Of a DNA stretch of 64,000 nucleotides, positions 33,713-44,235 are shown in pieces (within the stretch, counting starts at the first letter, position 1; every line of letters begins with the position of its first letter). Both the position numbers and the translations under genes were made by a program. Origin of the DNA: Caenorhabditis remanei (lineage: Eukaryota > Nematoda > Chromadorea > Rhabditida > Rhabditidae); contig NC_071333.1 in assembly GCF_010183535.1 (NCBI RefSeq), positions 3,286,001-3,350,000 of the forward strand, given 5' to 3'. The notes beneath the pieces are model-generated. The model was not told the origin of the DNA, did not search any database, and saw only the letters and a list, made by a program, of their open reading frames with translations.

Positions 33713-33917
33713 ATTTTTTGATATTCTTGTGAAAAAATTTGGAAAATTTTCAGACAAAAAAATTATTGAAAAAAAATTCTAGTGAAAAAAAATTCAAAAA
33801 TTCAAATAACATTTCTAAAAAAAATATTTATTTATTTATTTATAATAACTATCAATTAAAAGTGAAAAAAAAACATAAGAAACAAAATATTATTTTTAAT
33901 TCGAAAAGCATTTAATT

Positions 33918-35215
33918 TCAATTCGAGCCTTCTGAATTTGTCCTGGATCTCCAGAGATTCTGTCGGTCGCTGTCGTTTCTCCCGTTATCCAAACAACGTT
34001 TTCCTTCACGGATTCGGTTTGCGCGTCCACGGATTTCCATCGGTGGATTGTCTTCGTCGGTGTGCGGATTCCGTTGATGGTCGATTTGGACACCACATCT
34101 TTTCTGAAAATTACAGAGGTTAAAGGTGAATTGTGGTGAGTTATGATATTTTCATATCATAATGTGTGCATTTCAGCAAGTTCATTTTCATACTTCAAGA
34201 CTTTTTTGATTCTATGCACAATCCGCTGAAAGCGAGAGTCGGAAAGTTTGGTCAGTGAGAAAGTTTTTAAAATGTTTCTTTGGTAAAGTTGGTTTTTTTA
34301 GAATGCTGATATTTTTGGTTTTATTTTTAATAGTTTTTTGCATAGTTGTCAAGGCCCGGCCCGGGCAAATTGGCGCGAAAGTCAAATTTTCAAATTTTTT
34401 CAAATTTTTCAAATTTTTTTGAATTTTTTCGCGAAAAAGTCACATTTTCGACTATCAGTCAGAATTAGAAGAAATTCTGAAAAATAGTCAAAAATGGTCA
34501 CATTTCCGATGAAAAATTGAAAAAAAATTGGAAAAAAAATTGGAAAAAAAGGGTCGTTTTTTGAAGCCGGGCTTTCGGGCCGGGCCGGGCCTTGAAAATT
34601 TTCTACCGGCCCGGCCCGGCCCGGGCCTTGCCGGGCCGGCCCGGGCCTTGACAACTATGGTTTTTTGTATTTTATATCAATATTTGCTGTATTCTAAAGA
34701 ATTTATCGAAGAATACAAAAAATGATAGAAAGTATCATCAAAATTCAAAAAAGCGGAAGAAGTGTGAATTCTAGGAAACGCGCCGATTTTCTTCGGCCAT
34801 TTCACTGACCAAACTTTTGAGCTCTCGCTTTCGGCAGGTTGTTCACCGAACTTTTTTGAAAAATTTCGAAGGATTTGTATCAGACACTTACCCTTCTGCG
34901 CATTGCTTCATTGAACACTCGCTGGAAGCGCATTTTTTCGGCGACTTCCTCTGGAATATGATGAATGTAGTTAACTAAATGCTCGGTGTTTCCTTTTTCT
35001 TCATTGTACTTGTGTTCTAATCTTTGCAGACACATTTCATCCAGTTCCAGTCGAGCCCTCGCAATCAAATCAGCTTCTCCTTCAATGTACACATATCGAT
35101 ATCTGTGTGCATATACTGTGCCCCCGACGCTCATTTTTACAAGTCCTAATTGGTTTCGGATGTCGTTCACATGGAATTTCACTGAAATACATATACAGTG
35201 TTCATTTGGTTCCAT
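33918..35215 (-). CDS. KH-domain protein (two KH-like modules)
   Basis: Exons 35215-34892 and 34103-33918 join in phase (donor AGAAGG|GTAAGT, acceptor TTTTCAG) to give 169 residues. The second exon reads CGVQIDHQRNPHTDEDNPP then EIRGRANRIREGKRCLD, the usual strand-helix half of a type I KH fold. The first has RYVYIEGEADLIARARLELD, like the end of another KH module, and helical linkers. KH domains bind single-stranded RNA. No GXXG loop is clearly visible in either module, so binding is uncertain. An alternative 5' end is the TATTTCAG just before 35181, which would imply an upstream exon not found. The intron holds a hAT-like MITE (34341-34659). Confidence 0.6.
34341..34659. mobile_element. GGCCCGG-family hAT-like MITE in an intron
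   Basis: Termini CATAGTTGTCAAGGCCC and complement, flanked by a perfect 8-bp duplication GTTTTTTG (34333-34340 and 34660-34667). 319 bp, no coding. Confidence 0.92.
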
Positions 35216-35229
35216 TCAAAAGTTTCATC

Positions 35230-35653
35230 TTTGTTGTGAATTGGGTTCCACATTCTGCACACCCCATTCATAGCACTTTTTTGAAAAACGAAATTTTTCA
35301 ACCCCTTATATCTCGCTTCAAAATCCGGAAACCTCCTAATTTTTTTTTGAAAAAAATATTTTAAATGAGTTGCTTGATTTTTTCAAATTAAAAATCAAAC
35401 GTTCGTGGATGAATGAAAAAAATATTTGGAGGGCTTCAGTTTTTTGAAAAATTCAAAAATTTTCAAAATTAGTTTTTTAATTTAATTCTCTGTTTTTGTA
35501 GCCAAAGACAGTAGCTATCTAGTACATCTGTTTTCTATTTGCTCCCTATGCTGCATTATTGACAAAAAAATGAAGAAAAAAAATTTTGAGAAAAATTTCA
35601 TTTTTTGAAAAATCTCAATTTTTCAAAAACCAGGTAACGTCACAAAAAAACAG
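35230..35653. other. AT-rich spacer
   Basis: The last ~90 bp (AAATCTCAATTTTTCAAAAA then GTAACGTCAC) resemble the inner part of the long arms at 47624-48730. No gene seen. Confidence 0.4.
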
Positions 35654-36189
35654 GGCTCTATTACAGTTTAGATGGCCTTTAAAAATTTGAACGTCCCAAA
35701 AAACACTTAGACGTCCCTTGAAACACTTAGACGTCCTTTCAAACTCTTATTTTTTTAAAACGTCCTTTCATAAGTTTAGACGTCCCAAAAAACGTTTAGA
35801 CGTCCCATTAAATATTGAGACGTCCCTTGAAGTCCGAAAATTTGGTTTTAAATACTTAGACATCCCAAAAAACATTTAAACGTCCCAAAAATGTTTAGAC
35901 GTCCCTTCAACACTAAAAGCCACTGAAAGTGTTCAAGGGACGTCTAAATATTTTTTGGGACGTCTAAATGTTTTTTGGGACGTTTAAATCTTCAGAACTA
36001 TATTTTGGGATTACAAGGGACGTCTAAACATTTTATGGGACGTTTAAACGTTTTTTGGGACGTCTAAACTTTTGAAAGGACGTTTAAAAAAAATTAGAGT
36101 TTTTTAGGACGTTTAAGTGTTTCAAGGGACGTCTAAGTGTTTTAAGGGACGTTTTAGTTTTTAAAGGACATCTAAACTGTAATAGAGTC
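35654..36189. mobile_element. hAT-like fold-back built of GACGTCCC repeats
   Basis: Ends GGCTCTATTACAG and (complement) GACTCTATTACAG, flanked by a perfect 8-bp duplication AAAAACAG (35646-35653 and 36190-36197). The left half has about ten degenerate units around TTTAGACGTCCC; the right half has the same units reversed. No ORF. Confidence 0.85.
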
Positions 36190-36820
36190 AAAAACAGACA
36201 TGACTACGTACTTGTCATGCTATAATCTCAGTTTTTCCCACATTGTTCACTCTCTTTAGTCTACTTCACGGAACTACCATCAAAACCCCAGAGAAAAATT
36301 ATATACTTACCATGACATTGACAATAAAGTAGACATAAAATAATTCTAAAAAAAATAGCGAATAACCAGGGAGGGACCTCGATTCCGGTACGAAGTCTGA
36401 AATATATAGTTCTGTATGTTTGGAATGAGGGAGATTGAAGTATTGTTTCTTAATACGAGCACTCACAAGGGAACTCCTTTTAAAATGTCTGAGAATTTGC
36501 TGATCTTTCTTCTTTTGCCCCTTCCTGCTCCGGAGCTCAAAAGTTTTGAGAAAAATATTATTTTCCAAAAAAACTAACTTTTCTATGTCCACTTCGAAAA
36601 ACAGTCCTGATATTTGATTCGTTTTAGTGATGAAGATGATCTTCAAAATACGACTATCACTCCAAAACACATTATATCAAGCAGAGTAGTTGCTTCAAGT
36701 AAAGTATCAACCGATGGCTACTAACTCAATTTCTTATTTTCTATATCGATATAACGTTTTACATAAATTCAACGCTATTTCAAATCAGTTTTTTGAACTA
36801 AAATTCCGACAGCCATCTAC

Positions 36821-36895
36821 CAGAGTTGCGCGGAAGTGATTTTTTCAAAAACGGAAGTCGGTAGTCGGAATTCCGCGCAACTCTGCCATCTACCA
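36821..36895. mobile_element. 75 bp nested MITE with 8-bp duplication
   Basis: Ends CAGAGTTGCGCGGAA and complement, flanked by CCATCTAC (36813-36820 and 36896-36903). Inserted in the Tc5-like element at 36466-37300. Very short hAT-like MITE. Confidence 0.85.
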
Positions 36896-37049
36896 TGGAA
36901 GTGGACACAGAAAGGCTAGATTTCTTGGAAAAAATGTTTTTCTCAAAACGTTGTAGAAAGTCTGTGTAGACGGGAAAAGCTTAAAAAACATTTTTCTGAC
37001 ACATAGGAATGACCACCGTCTCCCAGTATCGAAAAAAACAAAAACAAAA

Positions 37050-37130
37050 AAACATTTTCGGGGGAGAGAGTCGAACCCCGGACTCTCACACTGCCTTGCC
37101 GCCCACTACCACTGGGCAACCGAGGCCACA
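37050..37130 (-). repeat. tRNA-like Pol III unit (pseudo-tRNA)
   Basis: On the minus strand an A-box-like TTGCCCAGTGGTAG (~37107-37120) and B-box GGGGTTCGACTC (~37068-37079) at tRNA spacing, followed by T7 and more T-rich sequence. It resembles tRNA-Gly in the A-box. The acceptor stem does not close well. Confidence 0.5.
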
Positions 37131-37714
37131 GAAGAATATTCTCCGGAAGGGAGTGACAAGAGTGCGAAATTGCGCGGAGCAAGAGCTCCGGAGCAGGAAA
37201 GGGCAAAAGATTTTGTGAACATCGTATTCAGAATAGTCAAAACTACCTATGAACCAATTTTCAGCAACTTTTCAAACATTTTCTAAAAGGAGTTCCCTTG
37301 TCAGAGCAAACATAAGAAGCTTGTCCGTGTTTATGGTTTTATGTTTTTAATATGCTTACCTTAAAAAACAGCAACAACAAGGGTCTTGAATCACAGCGGG
37401 TAGAAAATCATGATGAAATTGTGGTCGCAACTGCTGATTTACTCTCTTCTTGTCGTCCTTTTATACCCGGAAGGGGGAGGAGTAGGAGGACGAGGAGAGA
37501 GCGAGGGGGAGAAGAGAAGCACAAGGACGAGGCCTCCCCCTTTCTGTTTGTTCTCTTTGCGGAAAAGTGTCGGCTGCCGCCTTCCACCCGTAGAGAGATT
37601 AGAAATCATCGGCACTCTTTTGATATTACCTGTCGGCTCTAATAGGTTGAACATGTCACGCGGAGGGGATTAAGATCAGAGATGTCGGGAAGACACTGTT
37701 ATGTTTTGCCTTTT

Positions 37715-38030
37715 TCTTTTTCAATGAAAAATGACCAACTTCGAGAGATCGTCATGGTAAAAGTGAATGTCACACAAAATAACTTTTTATGGGATCGAAC
37801 AGACCAAGAGTAGATTTCCATGTTTGTAGTCGACAACTTTTTTGTACAAGCACTGCCTAGCAAGTTTCATATTGACAAAGTAATTTCCTCCAAAAACCGA
37901 CCAATTTCAGTGAAAAATAGTGCGATTTTTGAGCTGTTCACTTGAAATAACCATAACTCTCTAGGGAGTGTCTATACGGAAAAGTTGTCAACTACAAAAA
38001 TGGAGTTCTACTCTTGGTCTCATTTTTTCA
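37715..38030. repeat. ~300 bp dispersed repeat, full copy
   Basis: The TTTGTAGTCGACAACTTTTT module (37837-37856) in reverse and AAGTTGTCAACTACAAAAAT (37984-38003) in forward orientation face each other, with ACTTCGAGAGATCGTCATGG at the left end. Same order as 46850-47120 and 52260-52560. Confidence 0.7.
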
Positions 38031-39439
38031 GACTGTTTTCTTGTTTTTTTCAAAAAAAGTTTTTCGTTTTTTTGGTAAGGAGTTTTCGAAAAAAAAGAGT
38101 TTCGAAATTTTTTTGCCGAGCCCTGGTCCTGATATCTTAATAAAAAATATAAGGATTATTCTTGCATTCTGTATGTCAACTGGAATTAATTTTTGTCCGG
38201 ATATCAATACAATTTTCAATTAATGAATTCTCATTGTATTGTCCACATTAGCTTTCCTTTTAAAATTATGTCCCATAACTATTTTTTATCGAAATTTTTT
38301 TCATATTTCACTACTTTTTCTGGAAATTTTCACTTTCTTTTTAGTAACCTATTACAATCTCAATTCATCTGTAATTTGATACTTTTCTCTTCCGGATGAC
38401 CCCAGTAAAACTGCTCCAAAAGTTACAGTTGTTCAACTTTAATCCGAAGTGAACCACGGGTCTTCGTCTTTCATATAAATGTGTCTCCCGACATCAATCA
38501 AGGGCTACGACCGAGTACGAGAGAAGAAAAACGGAGAGACGCAGACAATGGCCTAGGAGGTGCATGCGGGACTAGGAAGAAAAACGAATTTGGTCATTAA
38601 CAAAATGGAAGTTTTGGAGTCTGAATACTTGAATGAATTTTGGTAATGGAGTGAAGTTTTTCACACTGAAAAATATACATATAGAAATTATGAGAAAAAT
38701 TTATCTAATGTTTATTTATGAAATTATTCTCGGCCACTTGCGGGTCTTTGTGGCTGCCAAACTCGAAGTTGGCAACATCATTCTTATCGGTGAAGTCTCT
38801 CTGAAATTATTTATTGGTTTAGACAACTAGTAACAGACTGGAAATCCACCAGCTCACAAATTTTTTTTTTTCAATTCTAAATTCCAATTTTCATCAACTC
38901 ACCGAACACAATATTGCATTTTCTCTCTCTCACAATTTTGGGAGTTGAAAGTAGTCCAATCGGGTGAAGACGTTGAGAACATTACGTTCGATTGAGATTA
39001 TCTGGAAGAGTGAAGTCAGTTGAGCGGTAGAGGAATATTTGAAATTGAGATTAGGAGAAAGTGAATTTCGAATAATTTCTGGAAGACGTGGAAAGTTTCT
39101 GAAAAGTACAAAAGCGCTATCAAAGCTAGGCTTGAGTGTGAACTTATCACAAGTGCGTTAAAATTGATGATGCAATTTTTTAAAGAACAGATTAGTTGTT
39201 AAAACAACGTAGGCTCATTGTACTAGCGAGAAACATGGGAATTTTGATTTAAAAACTTTCCCTTTTTCAAAATACCGTCTACTCTCTAAAATTATATTTT
39301 CCTTATGTTAGTGCCGTTTTCAAGAAATGCGGTCAACTTCCTAAACGGCATTTTCTAAATAGCTAAACTCACCGGGTGAAGATATGTGCGCAATGTTGAG
39401 AAAAATAACAGATTCGCCATATTCGCGTACATCATCTTC
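38031..39439. other. Intergenic with a promoter-like patch
   Basis: 38480-38560 contains ACGACCGAGTACGAGAG and GGAGAGACGCAGAC, the latter a motif common upstream of nematode genes and seen in reverse at 63846-63860. A possible short frame at 38633-38830 has no splice or family support. Confidence 0.4.
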
Positions 39440-40150
39440 TCATAATTCCCGAAATGTTTTTGTCTCTGCTGATCGGATACAGTACGCCAGGAAGTAGTTC
39501 ATCAGAAGAGCCAAGAAGAAGCCAAGATAACAATGACAATAGTAAATATAATAAATATATATATAAATTAATTCTGAGATAATAGAGGATAACCAGGGGA
39601 CTTCGATTCCGGTACGATGTCTTAAATATGATAATGTTGGTTTGAAATGAGAAAAATTAGAGTATTGTTCCACAATACGAGCACTCAGAATAGAATTATC
39701 AAGTTTTTTCGTGTTCATGATTTATGTTTTTAGTATGTTTACCTTGAAAAACAGCAACAACCAAGATCTTAAATCACGGCGGGTAGAAAAGCATCATGAA
39801 AGTGTTGTCACAAGTGTTGATTTACTTTTTTCTCGTCGTCTTTTTATACTGGGAAGGGGGAGGAGGCCCTCCCCTTTTCTCTTTGCTCTCTTTGCGGAAA
39901 TATGTCGGCTGTTGTCTTTCACCCATTGCTCAACGCTACTTTGGGATCCATGGCAACAGCGGATTATATGTACTTTTGCTTTCGTCCCCTTTTTCTTTTT
40001 CATCTTGCGCCGAAGCTCCTTTTTCATTGAAGAGTGCAGTCTTCTAGCGTTTTCTTCCCCCTCTCTAATCCGCCGTAAATATTGCACCCTTCAAATAGAA
40101 AAGAATGCTCCGAGCAAGAGGATAAAGCGAAGGAGAGCAAAGTATATATA
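39440..40150 (-). repeat. Promoter-bearing dispersed repeat, copy 5
   Basis: TATAAAAAG at ~39848-39840 (minus), ATGATGCTTTTCTACCCGCCG and TGA split as in other copies, donor CAAG|GTAAAC near 39742, and the second block ACATCGTACCGGAATCGAAG near 39615. The most diverged copy, extended on both sides by unrelated sequence. Confidence 0.65.
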
Positions 40151-41030
40151 ATTCTTATAATCCGATGTTACCACGAAACCCATCTGGCAGGGTAGTGTTG
40201 AGCATTGGTTAGTAATTATTTGGAAGGATTTTTAATCCGAAAATGAAGGTCCCTTGCAAAAGAAAGGAAGCGGGGAGGTGAACGAAAGAAGGTAGAGTAA
40301 TAGTACCTTACCTCCAGTTATAGTGAAAAAGGGATTGGGGAAAGAAGGAGAACCATATGGCAACAGGGTGAGTTAGGAAGAAAAAAATAATTCTTTCAAA
40401 ACAAAAGACTTTTGAATAAGGGAATCTAGTGAAGTGTAGGTTGTGGTGCACTTGTAGAAGCGGAACGTTACAAAACAAGGACAAAAAAAAACTTGTTGAA
40501 ATACTTGGTAAAAAAAGTGAGACTTTTTTTTTCAAAAAATTTCCCAAAAAAACATCAAATTTTCAAAAATGTTTCAAAAAATGTTTCAAAACGGGCCGAG
40601 CGGGCCGGGCCAAGATTTTTCCTGATTTTGGCCCGGCCCGGCCTAACCCGACCCGTGACAAGTATGGAGAAAGTTGTTTCTGACAGGTTGTTTAGCAACT
40701 GGAGTTGGCTGTCACCATTTTTGAAACATGATTTGTTGCTGTTTTCTGAAATCCTCATAGCTCCGCCCATTTTTTGGAATTCGCATCTTCACAAATCCAA
40801 TAACATTGACACAGCTTTTTTGCTTATTTTTGAGATTTTGGTTTATAAAATGCGTTGAAATTGTATTTACTCGATTTAGAAAAAAGTTAACGCTAATCAA
40901 TTACTTCAAAACTGTCAAAAACGCCTCGAAAATAACAATTTCATAAAACTGGCGCGCCTTTGACGCGCTTGTTTGTCTTTTTTGATGATATCTCAAAACT
41001 ATGCAGAGTTGTCAAAAAGTTATCAACTAA
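40151..41030. other. Intergenic with a GGCCCGG-element fragment
   Basis: 40580-40674 has GGGCCGAGCGGGCCGGGCC and the right terminus GTGACAAGTATG at ~40656; the left end is not recognisable. Otherwise nothing. Confidence 0.5.
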
Positions 41031-41930
41031 CAAGGGAACCCCAAGACCATGCAAATGCTTTTTTGGCTGAAACTTTCAGGATAGGTTAACAATGGTCTGA
41101 AAAGATGTTCCTGAGATTTTTGAAATCCGCCCGACACTTTCAGCCGAGTTATGAGCTCTCAAAGTTTTGCTCGGATTTAACACAGGAAGACTGATTTTCT
41201 CGCTCGGAAGCAGTTCTCAAAATATCTCTGCCCTCTAGTTGCCACGTTTTCGTCTGGCCGGTTGGCCGAGGGGATGTGCGCTGGGATGGTGATCAAAGTG
41301 TTGGGGGTTCGTTTCCCCTTTTGGTTTGAATTTTTTTGTTTTTCTTGATAACACGTTTACCACCTTTTTCGACATTTTGTTGTCTTCTTTTCTTTGTTTT
41401 CTAATTTAAAATATCACAAAAACTCATATTTCGAAGTATCAAAACATTTTATTTTTCCATCAAATCTTCATCTTGATGGTTAGCCAAATTTGAATTTTTG
41501 ATGGAAAAATTAAATGTTTTGATACTTCGAAATATGAGTTTTTGTGATATTTTAAACTAGAAAACAAAGAAAAGAAGACAACAAAATGTCGAAAAAGGTG
41601 GTAAACGTGTTATCAAGAAAAACAAAAAAATTCAAACCAAAAGGGGAAACGAACCCCCAACACTTTGATCACCATCCCAGCGCACATCCCCTCGGCCAAC
41701 CGGCCAGACGAAAACGTGGCAACTAGAGGGCAGAGATATTTTGGGAACTGCTTCCGAGCGAGAAAATCAGTCTTCCTGTGTTAAATCCGAGCAAAACTTT
41801 GAGAGCTCATAACTCGGCTGAAAGTGTCGGGCGGATTTCAAAAATCTCAGGAACATCTTTTCAGACCATTGTTAACCTATCCTGAAAGTTTCAGCCAAAA
41901 AAGCATTTGCATGGTCTTGGGGTTCCCTTG
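41031..41930. mobile_element. 900 bp near-perfect fold-back element, Tc5-like, TAA duplication
   Basis: Termini CAAGGGAACCCCAAGACC and complement, flanked by TAA (41028-41030 and 41931-41933). Arms of ~440 bp differ at only a few positions and meet at a ~35 bp centre near 41480. The CAAGGGAA ends and TNA duplication fit Tc4/Tc5-type elements. Each arm contains a tRNA-like unit. No ORF of interest. Confidence 0.92.
41253..41340 (+). repeat. tRNA-like Pol III unit in the left arm (mirrored at ~41617-41708)
   Basis: A-box-like TTGGCCGAGGGG (41262-41273) and B-box-like GGGTTCGTTTCC (~41305-41316) at class II tRNA spacing, then T7 at 41331-41337. The mirrored arm carries the same on the minus strand. 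The B-box has T for the usual A. Confidence 0.5.
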
Positions 41931-41933
41931 TAA

Positions 41934-42678
41934 CAATACAACGTACGTAAAATTTGACACATTCTCATATATTAAAAACCTCAGTTTGCTCCGCCCCTTT
42001 TTCGAAATTTGCATAGTTAGTATTCCAATAACATTTCTAGTGCTTTATTGCTTATTTTTCAGATTTTTGTATTTATAATGCGTTGCCATTTTTTACGCGG
42101 TGGGAAAAAAGTTTGCAGCTATTCAAGTCTCTCAAGCCATTATTACAAAACGGGTTCTAAGAAAGTAGACAGTTACAAAATTCAAAGAAAAAACTGCTCT
42201 GTCAAGATAAATAACAAATTGACAAGTGTTTGTTATTTCAGTAAACTGTATTTCTTTTTCAAAACTGCTGTCCAATGCAAAAAACAATGTTTAGAGAAGA
42301 AGTTTTTGACGTCAGAGAGTGACTCAGTAGTCAGAGTAAACTTTTTTCGATACTGATACTTATGGAATATTCAAATTAGATTTCATAAACAAGCGAAATG
42401 TCGCAAACACCTCAAGACACTTTCTATCCTCTTAATATTGTATAAACTAACTAGTGATTACTCCTCAGCTCATCTGTATGCGCATAATAAAACGACGGAT
42501 AGAGTAATTCAATGACAAATGGGATGAACAAAGAAATCCAACTGGGAATTTAATGTTCTGCGCGCGGGACAATTGAGGGAAAAGCAAGGACGATCCCATT
42601 TACTCTCCTTTCATTTTCACCGCCCGTTGAATGTGAAAGGAAAGTGAATGGGAGCGTCCCCTTTTTTTCCTCAAGCAG
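41934..42678. other. Intergenic, upstream of TATA box
   Basis: Nothing supported until the promoter at 42679. Confidence 0.4.
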
Positions 42679-42686
42679 TATATAAA
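42679..42686 (+). promoter_or_regulatory. TATA box (TATATAAA)
   Basis: TATATAAA lies ~190 bp upstream of the coding exons at 42874-43234, with a GT..AG leader intron between (42732-42805). Confidence 0.55.
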
Positions 42687-42805
42687 CCCACCCGGATGGT
42701 GGGAATATACATTTCACATTTAGACCGATATGTGAGTTTTCGGTCCCCTATTTCTTATTTTTCTGAAATTCTCATCTTTGCTTATATTTGTTTGCTGTCG
42801 GACAG

Positions 42806-43234
42806 ATCGTTCTATTGTAAAGGTGAATTTAGTTTACCATCATGTAATCGAAATAATGTTTCTGATTGTTCAGCTACCTCTCAACTCTCGGCTTGCACTA
42901 CACCAGATGTTGCAACTCAAGAACCGTCTATCTATTCGATTGATGCCATTTTGAAAACTAATGTGGAATCCGAGGAGTCTAGATTGAGCCGGCTGCAATC
43001 TATGGTTGCCAATTCTGCTGAACAAAGTGAGTTAATTTCATACAGTTCAATGAAAATACGCTTTTTTTTTCAGATGTTAAACCGCCTATGTTTAGAAAAC
43101 CAAGGGCGCCTCAAAACCCCAGGGCAGCAGCCACGACATCAGGAGCACCTAGACAAAGCAACCAATCTCGCCCAAAGTTTTCAAGCAAGAGGGCCAGAAA
43201 CAAATCGTTCAGTGCAGCGGAGCAGACTCATTAA
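42806..43234 (+). CDS. Short protein with an eh1-like motif and a basic tail (start unresolved)
   Basis: Exons 42806-42822, 42874-43026 and 43074-43234 are bounded by consensus splice sites and joined in phase. The chain reads SQLSACTTPDVATQEPS, then IYSIDAILKTN, LSRLQSMVANSAEQ, then a basic stretch RKPRAPQNPRAAATTSG and SKRARNKSFSAAEQTH before TAA. YSIDAIL has the form of the eh1/octapeptide (F-S-I-D-x-I-L) that recruits Groucho-type corepressors in homeodomain proteins, and KRARNKSFSAAEQ recalls the N-terminal arm of a paired-like homeodomain. The rest of a homeodomain is absent, so this may be a truncated homeobox gene or a chance match. No in-frame ATG was found in the leader; the first exon is uncertain. 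Confidence 0.45.
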
Positions 43235-43870
43235 GATCAAGCCAAGGTTAGTTTCATATCAGTTGAAGACCGCAAAAACTTTTAAAATATATTTCAGAAA
43301 CGGTTCCAAATCCATGGAATCAATCTCTAATCCGTTTTGGAGAGAAGCGTACCATTGTTCAGATCTAATTATTTATTATCTATCTTCCCCAGTACTTTTC
43401 TTGGTTCCCTTATTATTTTTTTTAATTCTTTGCTTTTCCTGTATGCTTTTCTTTATGATAAATTGCGTCTAGATAATCTAGCATCAATTGTCTCAAAAAA
43501 GCGGACTGGCTCCAGGATCAATAAAAAAATCCTTATTTCAGAAAATTGTGTTTTTTTTTTAACTAAAACTGCTTTACAAGGCAAAAAGTGCAGAGAAGAA
43601 CATATTTGACGTCAGTGTGAATGTTTCTTGATACTGATAATTATGCAATAGTGAAAAAAAAAGTTTTAGTTATTTTTGTATATAATACTTATCAATCTGT
43701 CGTTTTCCTCAGAATTTCGAAACTTTTCGAAAAATTCCACTTTTAAATCTACCGTATCCTTGACCAATTTGATCTACCACTCAAAAAACTACATTTTAAG
43801 ATTTAGCTTGTCAGGACGGTTGAAATGAGTATAATTATGACCAGGTTTAGAAAGATAGAATGATTTCAAA
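43235..43870. other. 3' flank and intergenic
   Basis: 43680-43790 resembles 8285-8420 (ACTTATCAATC..., then TCTACCGTATCC and TTTGATCTAC). No gene. Confidence 0.45.
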
Positions 43871-44227
43871 CATACTTGCAATCCGGGTCGATACGGGCCG
43901 ACAGTTTTTATTAAATAACTTTCTTCAAACAAATCGTATCGGGTTGAATAATAGCTCAAATGATAGATACTTGGACCTGTCATCAGACGAAATCAAAACA
44001 AACTTTGCAGAAAACCCACATGAGCCCCGGGCCGGGCCGGACCGGGACGACAGTAGTTTTAGCCGGCCCGAGGCCTCTGTGGCTTTTTTGCGAAGTTTGT
44101 TTTGATTTTGTCTGATGACAGGTCCAAATATCTATCATTTCAGCTATTAATCAACCCGATACAATTTGATTAAAGAAAGTTGTTTAATAAAAACTGTCGG
44201 CCCGGATCGGCCCGGATTGCAAGTATG
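43871..44227. mobile_element. GGCCCGG-family hAT-like MITE
   Basis: Termini CATACTTGCAATCCGG and complement, flanked by a perfect 8-bp duplication ATTTCAAA (43863-43870 and 44228-44235). 357 bp, strongly palindromic, with GGGCCGGGCCGG near the centre. Confidence 0.92.
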
Positions 44228-44235
44228 ATTTCAAA

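Larger units (their letters stand above)
36466..37300. mobile_element. Tc5-like fold-back element with TCA duplication
   Basis: Termini CAAGGGAACTCCTTTTA and complement, flanked by TCA (36463-36465 and 37301-37303). Copy 1 of the host repeat shows the empty site (GCACTCAGAACAAAC). TNA duplications and CAAGGGAA ends fit the nematode Tc4/Tc5 group. Inside are a tRNA-like unit and a 75 bp MITE. No transposase. Confidence 0.9.
36198..37715 (-). repeat. Promoter-bearing dispersed repeat, copy 4 (interrupted)
   Basis: TATAAAAGG-type box at 37465-37457 (minus; the base before TATA differs), then ATGATTTTCTACCCGCTG and TGA, donor AAG|GTAAGC near 37357. After the 835 bp insertion at 36466-37300 it resumes with the TTTCAG/ACTTCGTACCGGAATCG block (~36400) and the ATG|GTAAGT donor (~36313). 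Confidence 0.75.
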
